7,016 bases of DNA from Flavobacteriia bacterium (GTDB lineage: Bacteria > Bacteroidota > Bacteroidia > Flavobacteriales > Flavobacteriaceae): positions 1-7,016 of the forward strand of contig DAOUPQ010000098.1 in assembly GCA_030626085.1 (NCBI GenBank), in the 5' to 3' direction. Below the pieces are notes generated by a model. The model was given only the letters and a program-made list of their open reading frames with translations, ran no database searches and was not told the DNA's origin. The translations under genes were made by a program, and so were the position numbers. Shown here in pieces: positions 6,374-7,016 of this stretch (position 1 is its first letter; each line of letters starts with the position of its first letter).

Positions 6374-7016
6374 TTATTTCTTAGCTTCAGGTGAAATTTC
6401 GCTTTCTGAAATTTCTTTTTTTGTATCCTCGCTTTTCTTTTCTTTCTTTTTTTCTCTCTTTACTTCTGGTTCTACTTCAAAAGGTCTTTCTCCAAAAATT
6501 CTTTTTAGATCATCTTCAAAAATAACTTCTTTTTCAATTAACAATTCAGCTAATATGGTTAATTCTTTTTTGTGATGATTTAAAATATCTATGGCTCTTT
6601 GGTATTGTTCTTCAATTATTCTTGAAATCTCATCGTCAATGATCTCAGCAGTTTTTTCACTGTAAGGATTTGTAAAGTTATATTCACTTTGACCACTTGA
6701 ATCATAATAGGTAATATTACCAATTTTATCGTTTAGGCCATATACGGTAACAATGGCTTTGGCTTGACGTGTGACTTTTTCCAGATCATTTAAAGCGCCC
6801 GTTGAGATTCTGTCAAACATAATTTTTTCTGATGCTCTTCCTCCTAAAGTAGCACACATTTCATCTAACATTTGTTCAGTATGAACTATTTGGCGTTCTT
6901 CTGGTAAATACCATGCTGCACCTAATGATTTTCCCCTTGGAACAATAGTAACTTTTACTAATGGAGCTGCATGCTCGAGCATCCAACTTACAGTGGCATG
7001 ACCAGCTTCATGATAG
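6374..7016 (-). CDS. ftsH: ATP-dependent zinc metalloprotease FtsH, C-terminal part (cut by window edge)
   Basis: FtsH is a membrane-bound hexameric AAA+ protease that degrades misfolded membrane proteins and some regulatory enzymes. The frame is open to the window edge: eleven codons (7015-6983) precede the first in-window ATG and read YHEAGHATVSW. The true start is therefore outside, and the ATG at 6982 is internal. HEAGH is the zinc and catalytic motif (HExxH). The third zinc ligand is the Asp of STGALNDLEKVT, 71 residues after the second His, as expected. PRGKSLGAAWYLPEER, CATLGGRASEKIMFD and the helical end (YQRAIDILNHHKKELTILAELLIEKEVI) are standard M41 peptidase features. The last 35 or so residues form a Lys/Glu-rich tail. 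The membrane helices and AAA+ domain lie off the edge. This is the most upstream gene visible in the minus-strand run. Confidence 0.97.
   Translation of the reverse strand, partial: YHEAGHATVSWMLEHAAPLVKVTIVPRGKSLGAAWYLPEERQIVHTEQMLDEMCATLGGRASEKIMFDRISTGALNDLEKVTRQAKAIVTVYGLNDKIGNITYYDSSGQSEYNFTNPYSEKTAEIIDDEISRIIEEQYQRAIDILNHHKKELTILAELLIEKEVIFEDDLKRIFGERPFEVEPEVKREKKKEKKSEDTKKEISESEISPEAKK

Noticed and set aside
6374..6982. FtsH fragment starting at the ATG at 6982.
   Set aside because: The frame continues upstream to the window edge and includes the HEAGH zinc motif, so this ATG is internal.
1..7016. Search for a defence system, CRISPR array, retron-like RNA or tRNA.
   Set aside because: No regularly spaced repeats, cloverleaf or reverse-transcriptase-like frame was seen. 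Nearly all of the DNA is accounted for by conserved genes.

Overview
The window is AT-rich chromosomal DNA of a Bacteroidota bacterium, most likely from the Flavobacteriia or a nearby class. This rests on four signs: promoter boxes of the TAnnTTTG type, start codons with no Shine-Dalgarno sequence, a lipoprotein of the SCKK type, and the gene order ftsH, LUD protein, cdsA, psd, acyl-CoA-binding protein. The genetic code is standard and all three stop codons are used.

Left edge (1-166): the window opens inside the last codons of an IS1595-family transposase on the plus strand. A candidate right end of that element follows, then a short hairpin with A/T runs that closes the minus-strand gene beyond it. 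Next (165-728) come a secreted DUF1573 protein on the minus strand and a compact divergent promoter region. That region also serves valS (729-3356, plus strand), a complete class I valyl-tRNA synthetase with all of its signature motifs.

From 3366 to the right edge every gene lies on the minus strand. They form one tightly packed run, read from right to left: ftsH (its start is beyond the window, but the zinc site is inside), a LUD-domain protein, cdsA, psd, a small acyl-CoA-binding protein and a YceI-type lipoprotein. Most junctions are abutting or overlapping: LUD/cdsA is separated by 0 or 3 bases, cdsA/psd by 0, and psd/ACBP overlap by 4. Co-transcription and translational coupling are therefore likely. 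The theme is envelope and lipid homeostasis. CdsA makes CDP-diacylglycerol, Psd makes phosphatidylethanolamine, ACBP would bind acyl-CoA, YceI is a lipid-binding-fold lipoprotein and FtsH is the membrane quality-control protease. No phosphatidylserine synthase gene is in the window. The run converges on valS with only 9 bases between the stop codons and no visible terminator.

I saw no tRNA, rRNA, CRISPR array or defence system. Most of the window is conserved housekeeping DNA. The points worth a second look are the IS end, the FtsH/lipid-gene operon with its orphan LUD protein, and the terminator-less convergent junction.
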